Under the pieces are notes generated by a model that did no database searches, was not told the DNA's origin, and saw nothing but the letters and a program-made list of their open reading frames with translations. From DATLYB01 sp964502525 (GTDB lineage: Bacteria > Bacteroidota > Bacteroidia > Chitinophagales > CAIOSU01), in NCBI GenBank assembly GCA_964502525.1, contig CAZCXH010000037.1, positions 1-33,840 on the forward strand: 33,840 nucleotides of DNA, written 5' to 3'. Positions 8,706 to 16,854 of the stretch are shown here, one piece after another. The position numbers and the translations under genes were made by a program. Numbering within the stretch: position 1 is the stretch's first letter; each line of letters starts with the position of its first letter.

Positions 8706-10476
8706 GATTCTTCCCCTATCAAAATCGAAGATTGTTGACTACAGCAACCAACCTGTAACCGATTTTTGGCAAGTCGGAAATGACAAATCATATTCCAAAG
8801 ACCGAAATTTCAAACAGCATGTTATCGCATTGTTGCAATTTGTTACCGAAGGTTTTGTCTGCATTCAGTCTGAAATGATTACGGACAAACAAATCATCAA
8901 ACAACTGTTTGATACCGCCAGAGGAAGGGAAGTGAAAATTTACATTCTTGTAAATCAACACACTCCTGAATTAAATATGCTGAGTGGTGTGTGCCTTATC
9001 CGTTACGAGCTTAAAAATACCGGGTCATTTATTTTAACCAATCCAAATTCCAATCAACCAAGTGGTCATTTTTTCAGCGGGCAGTTTACGGAAGAATCTT
9101 TAGCATCACCCAACCACGTTATTAAAGAACTGAATGGAAAAGAAATGCCTGAATTGTTTCGACATTTCTGCTATCATTTCTGGGAATCAGCAAAAAAGGA
9201 AATTGTAGAGGAAAGCAAGCATTTGAATATTGAATCGAAACCTGTTGACGTATTTCACGACACAACTACGCATGGCGAAATGGATTTTATATATGCTACC
9301 CTGTTTGATTATGTGAGAAAATCTGACAGAGGGAATTTGTCAAACAAACTGATTGTGCCGGTTAAGAAAGAAAATCAAACTCCTATTTTGATTAAACAAT
9401 CAGATAAAAGAGATTTAGGTATTCTCAGTTTGACTGATTTACTTCCTCTGAATGAGTTTGAAGCCCATACACCTGATTTGCACGATGATGGAACAGCCTG
9501 TAAAGTTGAATATCAATGGAAGAGTGAACCATTTTATCTACCTGAAAAATGCAATGAAAGTCCATTGTATGAAAAATGGAAAAGCGAAAATGACAAAATC
9601 ACAAATCATCTTAATACCATATTGAATAAAATTCAAGACGGGGAAAAAAGAGAGAAGACTATTTCATCAAAATTATCGAGATTTTTTCTTGGCAAGAAAA
9701 ACACTTTCAATAAACTAAGGTCTGACATAGAAGACTTGAAGCAAATTGACTTTGCAGGTATTACCGACAAACAATTAAAAGAGAAGATTTCGGAAATCAA
9801 TTCAATTTACTCTCAAATTGAAAGTGAAATTGGAGAAATAGAGCAAGAGGATAAGAAAGCCAAATTAGATGAGGAAATTAATGGCTTAAAAGAAAGCAAG
9901 AAAAATAAAGAAGTGGAATTAACGAACAAACAAGGCGAACTAAACGGGAAAGAAAACAATGTGAGTGAGCAGTTAAAAGATTTTCTTGCAAAACACAAAA
10001 TAGAAGAAGCTCTGCTTGGTAAAATAAAAAGTGAATGGCAGCAACAATCAGGGCATAAAAACAAGCAAAAAAATCCGAAAGAAGCAGAAGATGCTGAAAA
10101 TAAACTTACTGAACTAAATGAAATTCAGAATCAAGTATTCATAAACAAGTTGAAATCCGAAGTAGAAAATATCCAAAGGGAAATAAAAAGAATTGAAGAT
10201 GAAATAAAACGAAAAGAAAATGAAAAATCTAAATCCGGTCAGCAAAGCGGAAACAAGTCATCTTTATCTGAATACGTTTCAAATGAATCTTCAAAGCAAA
10301 GTTCAAATTCAGGTAAACTGCTTTCGGCTCCTGGCTTACAACAAATACCTAAAGTTGGAAAACTTTATCAGTTGAACAGTCAATCCTACTTAGCAATTGA
10401 AAATTGGGAACAGTATGAAATAGGTAAATCAGAAGCTGAGAGGCTAAAAGCAAAATTATGTGCAATTAAAAATTAA
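8695..10476 (+). CDS. Degenerate PLD-like protein with long coiled coil
   Basis: A 593-residue protein. Residues 40-175 fit a phospholipase-D-like half-domain: QFVTEGFVCIQSEMITDKQI, LFDTARGREVKIYILVN, then GSFILTNP and FFSGQFTEESLASPNHVI, which correspond to the strand, helix and post-HKD segment of PLD enzymes. The catalytic His and Lys are not there, so the domain is probably structural or nucleic acid-binding. Residues about 295-515 are a highly charged Lys/Glu coiled coil. The last 55 residues form a small globular end (IPKVGKLYQLNSQSYLAIENWEQYEIG). It may be the scaffold that links helicase and ATPase. Start ATG 8695 overlaps the previous gene by 11 bases. Confidence 0.6.
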   Translation: MANKILPLSKSKIVDYSNQPVTDFWQVGNDKSYSKDRNFKQHVIALLQFVTEGFVCIQSEMITDKQIIKQLFDTARGREVKIYILVNQHTPELNMLSGVCLIRYELKNTGSFILTNPNSNQPSGHFFSGQFTEESLASPNHVIKELNGKEMPELFRHFCYHFWESAKKEIVEESKHLNIESKPVDVFHDTTTHGEMDFIYATLFDYVRKSDRGNLSNKLIVPVKKENQTPILIKQSDKRDLGILSLTDLLPLNEFEAHTPDLHDDGTACKVEYQWKSEPFYLPEKCNESPLYEKWKSENDKITNHLNTILNKIQDGEKREKTISSKLSRFFLGKKNTFNKLRSDIEDLKQIDFAGITDKQLKEKISEINSIYSQIESEIGEIEQEDKKAKLDEEINGLKESKKNKEVELTNKQGELNGKENNVSEQLKDFLAKHKIEEALLGKIKSEWQQQSGHKNKQKNPKEAEDAENKLTELNEIQNQVFINKLKSEVENIQREIKRIEDEIKRKENEKSKSGQQSGNKSSLSEYVSNESSKQSSNSGKLLSAPGLQQIPKVGKLYQLNSQSYLAIENWEQYEIGKSEAERLKAKLCAIKN

Positions 10477-10481
10477 CAAAT

Positions 10482-10688
10482 ATGGCAGAACAACGAATTG
10501 TCATTACCATTGATGAAAATGGAAAAATCAACGCCTCAACCGAAGGTATAAAAGGCGAAATGTGTCTTGATGAACTTCAAGAACTCCTTGGAAACCAGGA
10601 GGAACTCCAATCAATCAACAAGACAGATGAGTTCTATCAGGCAAACGAACTGAAATCTCAAAACAAAATTCAAAATAAAAAAAAATGA
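10482..10688 (+). CDS. DUF2997 family protein
   Basis: A 68-residue protein beginning MAEQRIVITIDENGKINAST and continuing EGIKGEMCLDELQELLG. That is the DUF2997 pattern: two beta strands with a xDGxI turn, a GxKGxxC motif and a short helix. The tail is Lys/Gln-rich. DUF2997 genes commonly sit next to DUF1257 (Ycf35), as here, with a 4-base overlap. Biochemical role unknown; the conserved Cys in GEMCLDE could bind a metal or a partner. Confidence 0.75.
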   Translation: MAEQRIVITIDENGKINASTEGIKGEMCLDELQELLGNQEELQSINKTDEFYQANELKSQNKIQNKKK

Positions 10689-11215
10689 GTGCGGTAGTCA
10701 AAACAATAACACCTTTTATTGATAAGGGTATTCTGGTCAATGCGTTAAGAAACTTGGGGTTTAGTTTTTGTACCGATACCGAAAACTTCGGGATAAACCC
10801 TAATACCATACCTTCTAAGGGATTCGGAGTTTACAGCATTCCAAAGGATGAAATTGTAATGATGGTAGGTTCGTTCTATCAGAGGTTTACTTTAATGAAC
10901 GGGCGATACACTCTGTTAACTGATTCTCACGACCCAATACAATGGGGTAGATTAAATGCACAGCAGTTTAAAACAGTAAGTGGGCTTCTTGAAAAAATTG
11001 AAAGGGAATATGTTAATCTATACAATATGAAGATGGAAGAATTGAAAAAACAACTGCAGGAAGAAGAACGAATCAAATTAGAGAATGAACGAAAGGCTTT
11101 CGTTGAAAAACAGAAAGAAAGCATCATTGCCAAGGCAAAAGAAAAAGGCTATTCCATTAAAGAAGAAAATGTAAAAGGTAAAATCAAATTGGTTTTAACC
11201 CGCAATACCTATTAG
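10685..11215 (+). CDS. DUF1257 (Ycf35-like) protein
   Basis: 176 residues. The N-terminal part (IDKGILVNALRNLGF) and C-terminal part (KAKEKGYSIKEENVKGKIKLVLTR) are the hallmarks of DUF1257, the family of plastid and cyanobacterial Ycf35. Between them is a helical, charged stretch at about 95-145 (EELKKQLQEEERIKLENERK) that probably forms a coiled coil and makes this protein longer than typical Ycf35. It overlaps DUF2997 by 4 bases (ATGA) and is followed after 1 base by a radical SAM gene. Function of the family is unknown; co-occurrence with Ycf46-like ATPases suggests a common complex. Confidence 0.8.
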   Translation: MSAVVKTITPFIDKGILVNALRNLGFSFCTDTENFGINPNTIPSKGFGVYSIPKDEIVMMVGSFYQRFTLMNGRYTLLTDSHDPIQWGRLNAQQFKTVSGLLEKIEREYVNLYNMKMEELKKQLQEEERIKLENERKAFVEKQKESIIAKAKEKGYSIKEENVKGKIKLVLTRNTY

Positions 11216-11216
11216 A

Positions 11217-11837
11217 ATGAATATTGCACACATTGAAGAAAGCAGCTTTATTTATGGACCCGGACAAAGGTTTGTTATTTGGGTTCAAGGGTGCTCAATC
11301 CATTGCAAAGGCTGCTGGAATAAGGAAATGTGGAGTTTTAAAAATAAAAATAAAATTTCAGTATCTGAACTAACCGAAAGAATCCTTAAAGAATCAGATA
11401 TAATCGAAGGGATTACACTGCTTGGGGGCGAGCCGTTCGACCAGTTTGAGGAAATAGAGGAACTGCTTTATGTGTGCTGCAAAGCAGGTTTAAGCACCAT
11501 GCTTTTTACGGGTTATGAAATGAAAGAAATTATTGATATGCGTATGGATTCGGTTTTTGACCTGTGCGACATTCTGATTACAGGTCGCTATGATGAAAAA
11601 AGGAGAACATTAAATCACCAGTGGATTGGTTCTACAAATCAGGAAATTCATTTTCTGACTGAACGATACAAAAAGTATAAAATTTCTAATTCCAACTACG
11701 TTGAAGTTTCAATTGATGATTTTGGAAAAATAGAAACATTGGGTTTTCCGGATGAAAACCTATTGGTATTATTGAGTGAGGAAAAAGTAACAGCTACAAC
11801 TCCTTCTTCAGGTCAATATTCAAGTCAAACATTTTAA
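11217..11837 (+). CDS. NrdG-like single-cluster radical SAM protein
   Basis: 206 residues. The N-terminus RFVIWVQGCSIHCKGCWN carries the CxxxCxxC cluster motif (C26, C30, C33) and LLGGEPFDQ (from 68) is the SAM-binding GGEP motif, as in the NrdG/PflA activase branch of radical SAM enzymes. Activases create a glycyl radical on a partner; no glycyl-radical enzyme is encoded nearby, so its target may be another protein of this operon. It is the last gene of the operon, starting 1 base after DUF1257. Its last 44 bases overlap, tail to tail, the end of the Uma2 gene on the other strand, so the final residues (TTPSSGQYSSQTF) may not be ancestral. Confidence 0.85.
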   Translation: MNIAHIEESSFIYGPGQRFVIWVQGCSIHCKGCWNKEMWSFKNKNKISVSELTERILKESDIIEGITLLGGEPFDQFEEIEELLYVCCKAGLSTMLFTGYEMKEIIDMRMDSVFDLCDILITGRYDEKRRTLNHQWIGSTNQEIHFLTERYKKYKISNSNYVEVSIDDFGKIETLGFPDENLLVLLSEEKVTATTPSSGQYSSQTF

Positions 11838-12506
11838 AGGCAAGCGCTTTTGAAGGCTTGCCGAGCGGCTTGTATTTTCCTTTCAGCAACGCAAAGCCAT
11901 ACACCTGCTTTTTCATCGGGTCAACGTACCACAGCTCTTTCACTCCGCAGCGCTCATACACTTTTTTCTTCTTCACGGTGTCNNNNNNNNNNNNNNNNNN
12001 NNNNNNNNNNNNNNNNNNNNNNNNNNNNNNNNNNNNNNNNNNNNNNNNNNNNNNNNNNNNNNNNNNNNNNNNNNNNNNNNNNACCACAGCTCTTTCACTC
12101 CGCAGCGCTCATACACTTTTTTCTTCTTCACGGTGTCGTGCTCCGCATTGCCTTTGCTCAGTATTTCAACAACCAAATCGGGAACGCCATCAATGCCGCG
12201 CTCGCTGAGGATGGAAGCGTTTGCATTGGAAACAAACACAATGTCGGGCTGCAACGCATTCCTGTCAGGGTCAATAAAAACATCAATGGGAGCTGAATAT
12301 ACTTTCCCTGCCCCGTTGCGCATTATGTAATTATAAATGGCTGTTGCAATCAGCATGGAGATTTCCTGATGCAATCTATTTGGCGCTGGACTCATATATA
12401 ATTGGTTTTCTACAACCTCGCACAACGTGCCTTCGGGAAGCAAATTGAATACTTCCATTGCGGTGCGCGGTGGCGTTTGATAAACAGTATATTCCGCAGC
12501 TTTCAT
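11794..12506 (-). CDS. Uma2 family endonuclease, copy 1 (interrupted by assembly gap)
   Basis: Start ATG at 12506 and stop TAG at 11794-11796, with 100 Ns inside (11983-12082). If the Ns and one copy of the flanking 55-mer are removed, the two halves join in frame into 185 residues, the same length as copy 2. Uma2 (DUF820) proteins have a PD-(D/E)xK-like nuclease fold; visible here are the TAMEVFNLLPEGTLCEVVEN start, PDIVFVSNANAS and PDLVVEILS (the acidic residues of the fold) and YERCGVKELWYVDP. Function of the family is unproven; many copies are found in some bacteria. Its ATG overlaps the stop of copy 2 by 4 bases. Confidence 0.8.
11983..12082. other. Assembly gap (100 N) flanked by identical 55-mers
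   Basis: Exactly 100 Ns, a conventional gap of unknown size. Bases 11928-11982 and 12083-12137 are identical over 55 bases, which ends exactly at the gap on both sides. This is what two graph contigs overlapping by a k-mer of 55 would look like. Confidence 0.95.
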
Positions 12507-13060
12507 AAAATTTCCTGTAGCGTGATTGTTAAATTAAAACTCCTGAGTGTAAGCATTTTGGATGGTTTTCCGATAGCGCGATATTTTCCCTTTTCCAAAA
12601 TAAACCCATAAGTATATCGCTTCATCGGGTCAACGTACCAGAGTTCTTTCACCCCGCAGCGCTCATAGACGGCTTTCTTCTTCACGGTGTCGTGCTGCTT
12701 ATTGCCTTCGCTGAGAATTTCAACCACCAAATCGGGCGCACCCTCAATGCCGCGGTCGCTGAGGAGAGAAGCATTTTCGGTGGAAACGAAAACGATGTCA
12801 GGCTGAAAGGTATTCCTGCCGGGCTGAATAAATACGTCAATCGGAGCGTAATAAATTTCTCCGAGTTTTTCTTTTTCAATATACTCTCCTATGGCTTTCA
12901 CAATAACCCACGAAAGCTTCTGATGTTTTCTGTTTGGCGCTGGACTCATATACAGTTGATTTTCTATAATCTCGCACAAAGTGCCTTCGGGAAGCAAATG
13001 AAACACTTCCATTGCGGTGCGGGGCGGCTCCTGATATTTGATTCGTTCTTGCATTTTCAT
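12503..13060 (-). CDS. Uma2 family endonuclease, copy 2
   Basis: 185 residues from ATG 13060. It has the family segments TAMEVFHLLPEGTLCEIIEN, YYAPIDVFIQPGRN, PDIVFVSTENAS, PDLVVEILSEG, VKKKAVYERCGVKELWYVDP. The Asp/Glu pair in PDIVF and DLVVEIL is where the PD-(D/E)xK-like active site is expected. It is joined by ATGA overlaps on both sides to copies 1 and 3, so one transcript from about 13620 should make all three. The copies clearly descend from tandem duplication but have diverged at many positions. Confidence 0.85.
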   Translation of the reverse strand: MKMQERIKYQEPPRTAMEVFHLLPEGTLCEIIENQLYMSPAPNRKHQKLSWVIVKAIGEYIEKEKLGEIYYAPIDVFIQPGRNTFQPDIVFVSTENASLLSDRGIEGAPDLVVEILSEGNKQHDTVKKKAVYERCGVKELWYVDPMKRYTYGFILEKGKYRAIGKPSKMLTLRSFNLTITLQEIL

Positions 13061-13611
13061 AACACTTCTTGCAAAGTAATTTTCAACTCAAAACTTCTGA
13101 TGAAAAGAGATTTAGACGGTTTGCCAAGAGAACGATATTTCCTTTTATCCAAAATAAAACCATACGCATGGCGCTTCATCAGGTCAACGTACCAGAGTTC
13201 TTTCACCCCACAGCGCTCATAGACGGCTTTCTTCTTCACGGTGTCGTGCTTATTGCCTTCGCTGAGAATTTCAACCACCAAATCAGGCGCGCCTTCAATT
13301 CCGCGGTCGCTGAGGATGGAGGCATTTTCAGCGGAAACAAAAACAATGTCGGGTTGGAAAGCATTCCTGCCAGGCTCAATGAACACGTCAATGGGAGCGT
13401 AATATAGCTCACCAACGTTGGTTAACTCAATATAGTCAAGCATTGCCTTGACAATAATCCTTGATAATTGCTGATGTTTTCGTTTTGGCGCGGGACTCAT
13501 ATACAGTTGATTTTCGATAACCTCGCACAAAGTGCCTTCGGGAAGCAAATTGAAAACTTCCATCGCGGTGCGTGGAGGAGGCTGGTATGCAGCTTGATAT
13601 TTCATGCACAT
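13057..13611 (-). CDS. Uma2 family endonuclease, copy 3 (first in the transcript)
   Basis: 184 residues from ATG 13611; an ATG two codons later (13605, MKYQAAYQ) is an equally good start. It shares with copies 1 and 2 the segments PPRTAMEVFNLLPEGTLCE, YYAPIDVFIEPGRN, PDIVFVSAENAS, PDLVVEILSEG and YERCGVKELWYVD, with one residue missing after EGNK relative to copy 2. Divergent from the rRNA methyltransferase gene, with a 40-base shared upstream region. Cellular role unknown; the fold is that of a restriction-type nuclease. Confidence 0.85.
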   Translation of the reverse strand: MCMKYQAAYQPPPRTAMEVFNLLPEGTLCEVIENQLYMSPAPKRKHQQLSRIIVKAMLDYIELTNVGELYYAPIDVFIEPGRNAFQPDIVFVSAENASILSDRGIEGAPDLVVEILSEGNKHDTVKKKAVYERCGVKELWYVDLMKRHAYGFILDKRKYRSLGKPSKSLFIRSFELKITLQEVL

Positions 13612-13651
13612 AAAATTATGACATTTGCCTCGTCAAAAGATATAACCGGAA

Positions 13652-14833
13652 ATGTCTTCTATCATTCTTAAGCCCTCGCGCGAATCATCCCTACTCCGCA
13701 AACATCCCTGGATTTTTTCCGGGGCTATTGATAAGGTGGAAGGCAATCCGTCTTCCGGTGAAACCGTTGACATTTTTTCCGCAAAAAGACAGTGGCTCGC
13801 GAGAGGAGCCTTCTCGCCTCAGTCACAAATTCGCGTTCGGGTTTGGACTTTCGAGGAGCGGAAAAAAATTGATGATGACTTTTTCCGAAAAAAAATATCA
13901 AGGGCGCTTGCGTTGCGCAACGAGTTGCTACCGGACGCTTGCGCCTGCCGCCTGGTCTATGGAGAATCTGACGGCTTGCCCGGAGTGATTGTTGACCAGT
14001 ACGGGAAATTCCTGGTTGTCCAGTTCCTTTCGGCTGGCTCTGAGAGATGGAAAGCGGAAATCATTTCCCTGCTGAATGAGATTCATCCCAACGAAGGAAT
14101 CTATGAACGGTCGGATGCAGGCGTGCGGGAGAAAGAAGGATTGCCTCTTCGGAAAGGACTGCTTTCAGGTAACGAACCTCCGGAGTTCATTGAAGTTCCG
14201 GAACGCGATTGCAGGTTTCTGGTTGATGTCAGAAACGGACATAAGACGGGTTTCTACCTCGATCAGCGCGAGAGCAGGGCGCTGGTTGCCCGGTATGCAA
14301 AAGGTAATAAAGCGCTGAATTGCTTTTCCTACACGGGAGCGTTCGGAGTTGCCGCGCTGAAGGCTGGCGCAGAAAGAATTGTCAATATAGATTCCTCGGC
14401 TGATGCTTTGGCGCTGGCGGAAAAGCACATCCGGCTGAATAACCTGAATCCATCTAAAGTTGAAAACATTGAAGGAGATGTTTTTTCGGTACTCAGGAAA
14501 TTCCGCAGCGAAGGAAAACATTTCGACATGGTGATTCTCGATCCGCCAAAATTTGTCGAATCAACAAAACATCTTGAAAAAGCCGCCCGCGGATATAAAG
14601 ATATTAACATGCTCGCATTACAAATTATCAAATCTAACGGACTGTTGATAACGTTCTCCTGCTCCGGTTTGCTCGAAACTTCTTTATTTCAAAAGATCGT
14701 TGCCGATGCTGCAATTGATGCCAACAGGGAAGCGATAATCCTTGAACGCATGACGCAACCTGCCGACCATCCTGTCGCTTTGAATTTTCCCGAAGGGAGC
14801 TATCTCAAGGGGCTGGTGTGCAAAACATATTAA
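13652..14833 (+). CDS. rlmI: RlmI-like 23S rRNA (cytosine-C5) methyltransferase
   Basis: 393 residues, the usual length for RlmI/YccW-type enzymes. An N-terminal PUA domain (LRKHPWIFSGAIDKVEG, residues 1-80) binds rRNA. The central EEHRE-like domain and the Rossmann methyltransferase follow: GFYLDQRESR, VLNCFSYTGAFGVAAL-type motif I (here ALNCFSYTGAFGVAALKAGA), VNIDSS for SAM ribose binding, and FDMVILDPPKF as motif IV. FSCSGLL near the end contains the Cys region. The family methylates a cytosine of 23S rRNA using SAM. It stands alone; start ATG 13652 is the first in frame. The symbol follows the family; the target base is inferred. Confidence 0.88.
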   Translation: MSSIILKPSRESSLLRKHPWIFSGAIDKVEGNPSSGETVDIFSAKRQWLARGAFSPQSQIRVRVWTFEERKKIDDDFFRKKISRALALRNELLPDACACRLVYGESDGLPGVIVDQYGKFLVVQFLSAGSERWKAEIISLLNEIHPNEGIYERSDAGVREKEGLPLRKGLLSGNEPPEFIEVPERDCRFLVDVRNGHKTGFYLDQRESRALVARYAKGNKALNCFSYTGAFGVAALKAGAERIVNIDSSADALALAEKHIRLNNLNPSKVENIEGDVFSVLRKFRSEGKHFDMVILDPPKFVESTKHLEKAARGYKDINMLALQIIKSNGLLITFSCSGLLETSLFQKIVADAAIDANREAIILERMTQPADHPVALNFPEGSYLKGLVCKTY

Positions 14834-14917
14834 ACCGGTTTAATCTCCTCCCCCTAAATTTTGTCCCGTCTTTGAATTTTTCTTTTTTCATTTCACCTTC
14901 ACCCAAAATCATATTGA

Positions 14918-16843
14918 ATGAAAAAGAATATATTTTCCGCCATTGTTGTTTTATTGTTCTCCGCATCTTACCATCAGGCTCAGGAAAGAAGCTGCGGCAC
15001 CATGGAGCATCTTCAAATGCTGCAGCGGCAAGATGCGCAACTTCGCCAAAGGATGGACGTCATCGAGCGCTTCACTGCGCAATGGGCTGCAGCGCATCCC
15101 GATGGGGATAATTCCCGCGCCATCGTTACCATACCTGTTGTGGCGCATGTGGTTTATAACACAACGGCTGAAAATGTCAGTGATGCGCAGATTCAATCGC
15201 AAATCACAGCGCTGAACAAGGACTTCGCCCGGACAAATACGGATGCTGCAAGCACGCCATCGGTTTGGCAAAGCATCGCAGCGAATTGCGAAATACAATT
15301 TTGTCTTGCAACGGTTGACCCAAATGGCAATTCCACTACGGGAATCACGCGCACCTATAGTTCGGCTACCGGATTTACAACCAACAATAACGTGAAATTC
15401 AATTCTTCGGGCGGAAAAGATGCATGGAATTCATCCAAATATTTGAACATGTGGGTTTGCGACCTGAGCGGATACCTCGGCTATGCGCAGTTTCCCGGAG
15501 GCTCATCATCAACCGATGGCGTTGTGATTGACTATCAGGCTTTCGGCACCACCGGCACCGCGTCATCTCCATTTCATCTCGGAAGAACCGCTACGCATGA
15601 AGTGGGGCATTGGCTCAGCCTCTACCACATCTGGGGTGATGACGGCACGTCATGTTCGGGCACGGATAATGTCGGTGACACGCCCAACCAGGCTGACCAG
15701 AATTTCGGGTGCCCGGCATTTCCTGCAATCAGCTGCTCCAACGGACCGAATGGCGACATGTTCATGAATTACATGGACTACTCGAATGACAATTGCATGA
15801 ATCTTTTTACCAATGGGCAGAAGGCAAGGATGCAAGCCATGTTCGCATCGGGAGGTTTCCGCAGCGCCATGCCCGCTTCAAACGGATGCGGTGCAACTCC
15901 TCCTCCGCCCCCGTTATGCGCCACCCCTTCCGGATTGAATGCATCCAATGTTACCGCATCCAGCGCAACGCTCAACTGGAGCGCTGTCGGTGGCGCTTCA
16001 AGCTACAATGTAAGGATAAAGGCTGCTTCGTCTTCAACTTGGACAAATGGCAACACCAGCGCGACAAGCATGAATGTAAGCGGCCTCTCGGCTGGAACGC
16101 AGCATGAATTCCAGGTGCAGGCGGTTTGCGGCTCAACCAGCGGCAATTTTTCTTCATCATCATTTTTCACAACCACATCGGCAGGATGCAGCGATGCGTA
16201 TGAGCCCAACCCAACCCTTGCAGCCGCTCAGACTATCCCGGCCAACAGTTCGATCCAGGCTCTGATAAGCCCTTCAACGGATATTGATTGGTTCAAATTC
16301 AGCAACACTTCTTCCCAAAGAAGAATAAAAGTGACGATGACCAATCTGCCGTTTGATTACGATATGTCACTTTACAACAGTTCGGGAACGAGGCTGCGTG
16401 TTTCCCAGAATGGAGGAACGACCAGCGAAACAATGATTTACAATACCACTAAAGTGGGAACCTATTACATAAAAGTCTATGGCTACAATGGCGCGAACAG
16501 CTCGTCTCAATGCTATGCGCTGACAGCGCAGATAAGCAACTCATCCTTCAGGGAGTTCGAAGAAATGATGGAACTGGAACCGCAGGAAAGCGGTATCGGG
16601 CAGCTTTATCCTAATCCTGTTAACGGGTTTTTCATGCTTGATTTTTTCAGCAAGCCGGGTGCAAATCTTGATTTGAACATTATTGATTTGACGGGAAGGA
16701 TTATTTCATCCTGGACAGAAACGGCTGCCGAAGGGCTGAATTCATTTAAGATTGAAACCGAAAATTTCATCTCCGGAGTTTACCTGATTCGCGTGTCGGA
16801 TGGGGAGCAGATTTATTCAAAGAGCTTTTTGGTTAACAGATAG
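14918..16843 (+). CDS. Secreted M43 (pappalysin-like) metalloprotease with T9SS sorting domain
   Basis: 641 residues. A signal peptide (MKKNIFSAIVVLLFSASYHQAQ) is followed by a propeptide and the zinc protease domain with HEVGHWLSLYH at 227-237 (three His zinc ligands, Glu 228 catalytic) and the Met-turn MNYMDY at 283-288, both typical of MEROPS M43. A proline run (329-332) leads to a fibronectin type III domain (about 334-420), a PPC-type domain (about 424-540) and a C-terminal type A sorting domain (LYPNPVNGFF, then ISGVYLIRVSDGEQIYSKSFLV). It is exported by Sec and then by the type IX system to the surface or medium. Monocistronic; convergent with the OB-fold gene 11 bases away. Confidence 0.9.
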   Translation: MKKNIFSAIVVLLFSASYHQAQERSCGTMEHLQMLQRQDAQLRQRMDVIERFTAQWAAAHPDGDNSRAIVTIPVVAHVVYNTTAENVSDAQIQSQITALNKDFARTNTDAASTPSVWQSIAANCEIQFCLATVDPNGNSTTGITRTYSSATGFTTNNNVKFNSSGGKDAWNSSKYLNMWVCDLSGYLGYAQFPGGSSSTDGVVIDYQAFGTTGTASSPFHLGRTATHEVGHWLSLYHIWGDDGTSCSGTDNVGDTPNQADQNFGCPAFPAISCSNGPNGDMFMNYMDYSNDNCMNLFTNGQKARMQAMFASGGFRSAMPASNGCGATPPPPPLCATPSGLNASNVTASSATLNWSAVGGASSYNVRIKAASSSTWTNGNTSATSMNVSGLSAGTQHEFQVQAVCGSTSGNFSSSSFFTTTSAGCSDAYEPNPTLAAAQTIPANSSIQALISPSTDIDWFKFSNTSSQRRIKVTMTNLPFDYDMSLYNSSGTRLRVSQNGGTTSETMIYNTTKVGTYYIKVYGYNGANSSSQCYALTAQISNSSFREFEEMMELEPQESGIGQLYPNPVNGFFMLDFFSKPGANLDLNIIDLTGRIISSWTETAAEGLNSFKIETENFISGVYLIRVSDGEQIYSKSFLVNR

Positions 16844-16854
16844 TCTTTATCTGA

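Noticed and set aside
11928..12137. A true 55-bp direct repeat or CRISPR-like repeat around the gap
   Set aside because: Only two copies, both ending exactly at the Ns and inside a coding frame; an assembly overlap explains it better.
12692..13222. 176-residue plus-strand frame through the Uma2 array
   Set aside because: Shadow of the Uma2 genes; the same shadow recurs in each copy because the copies are similar.
13057..13651. Uma2 array as a toxin-antitoxin module
   Set aside because: All three genes are the same family and none resembles an antitoxin.
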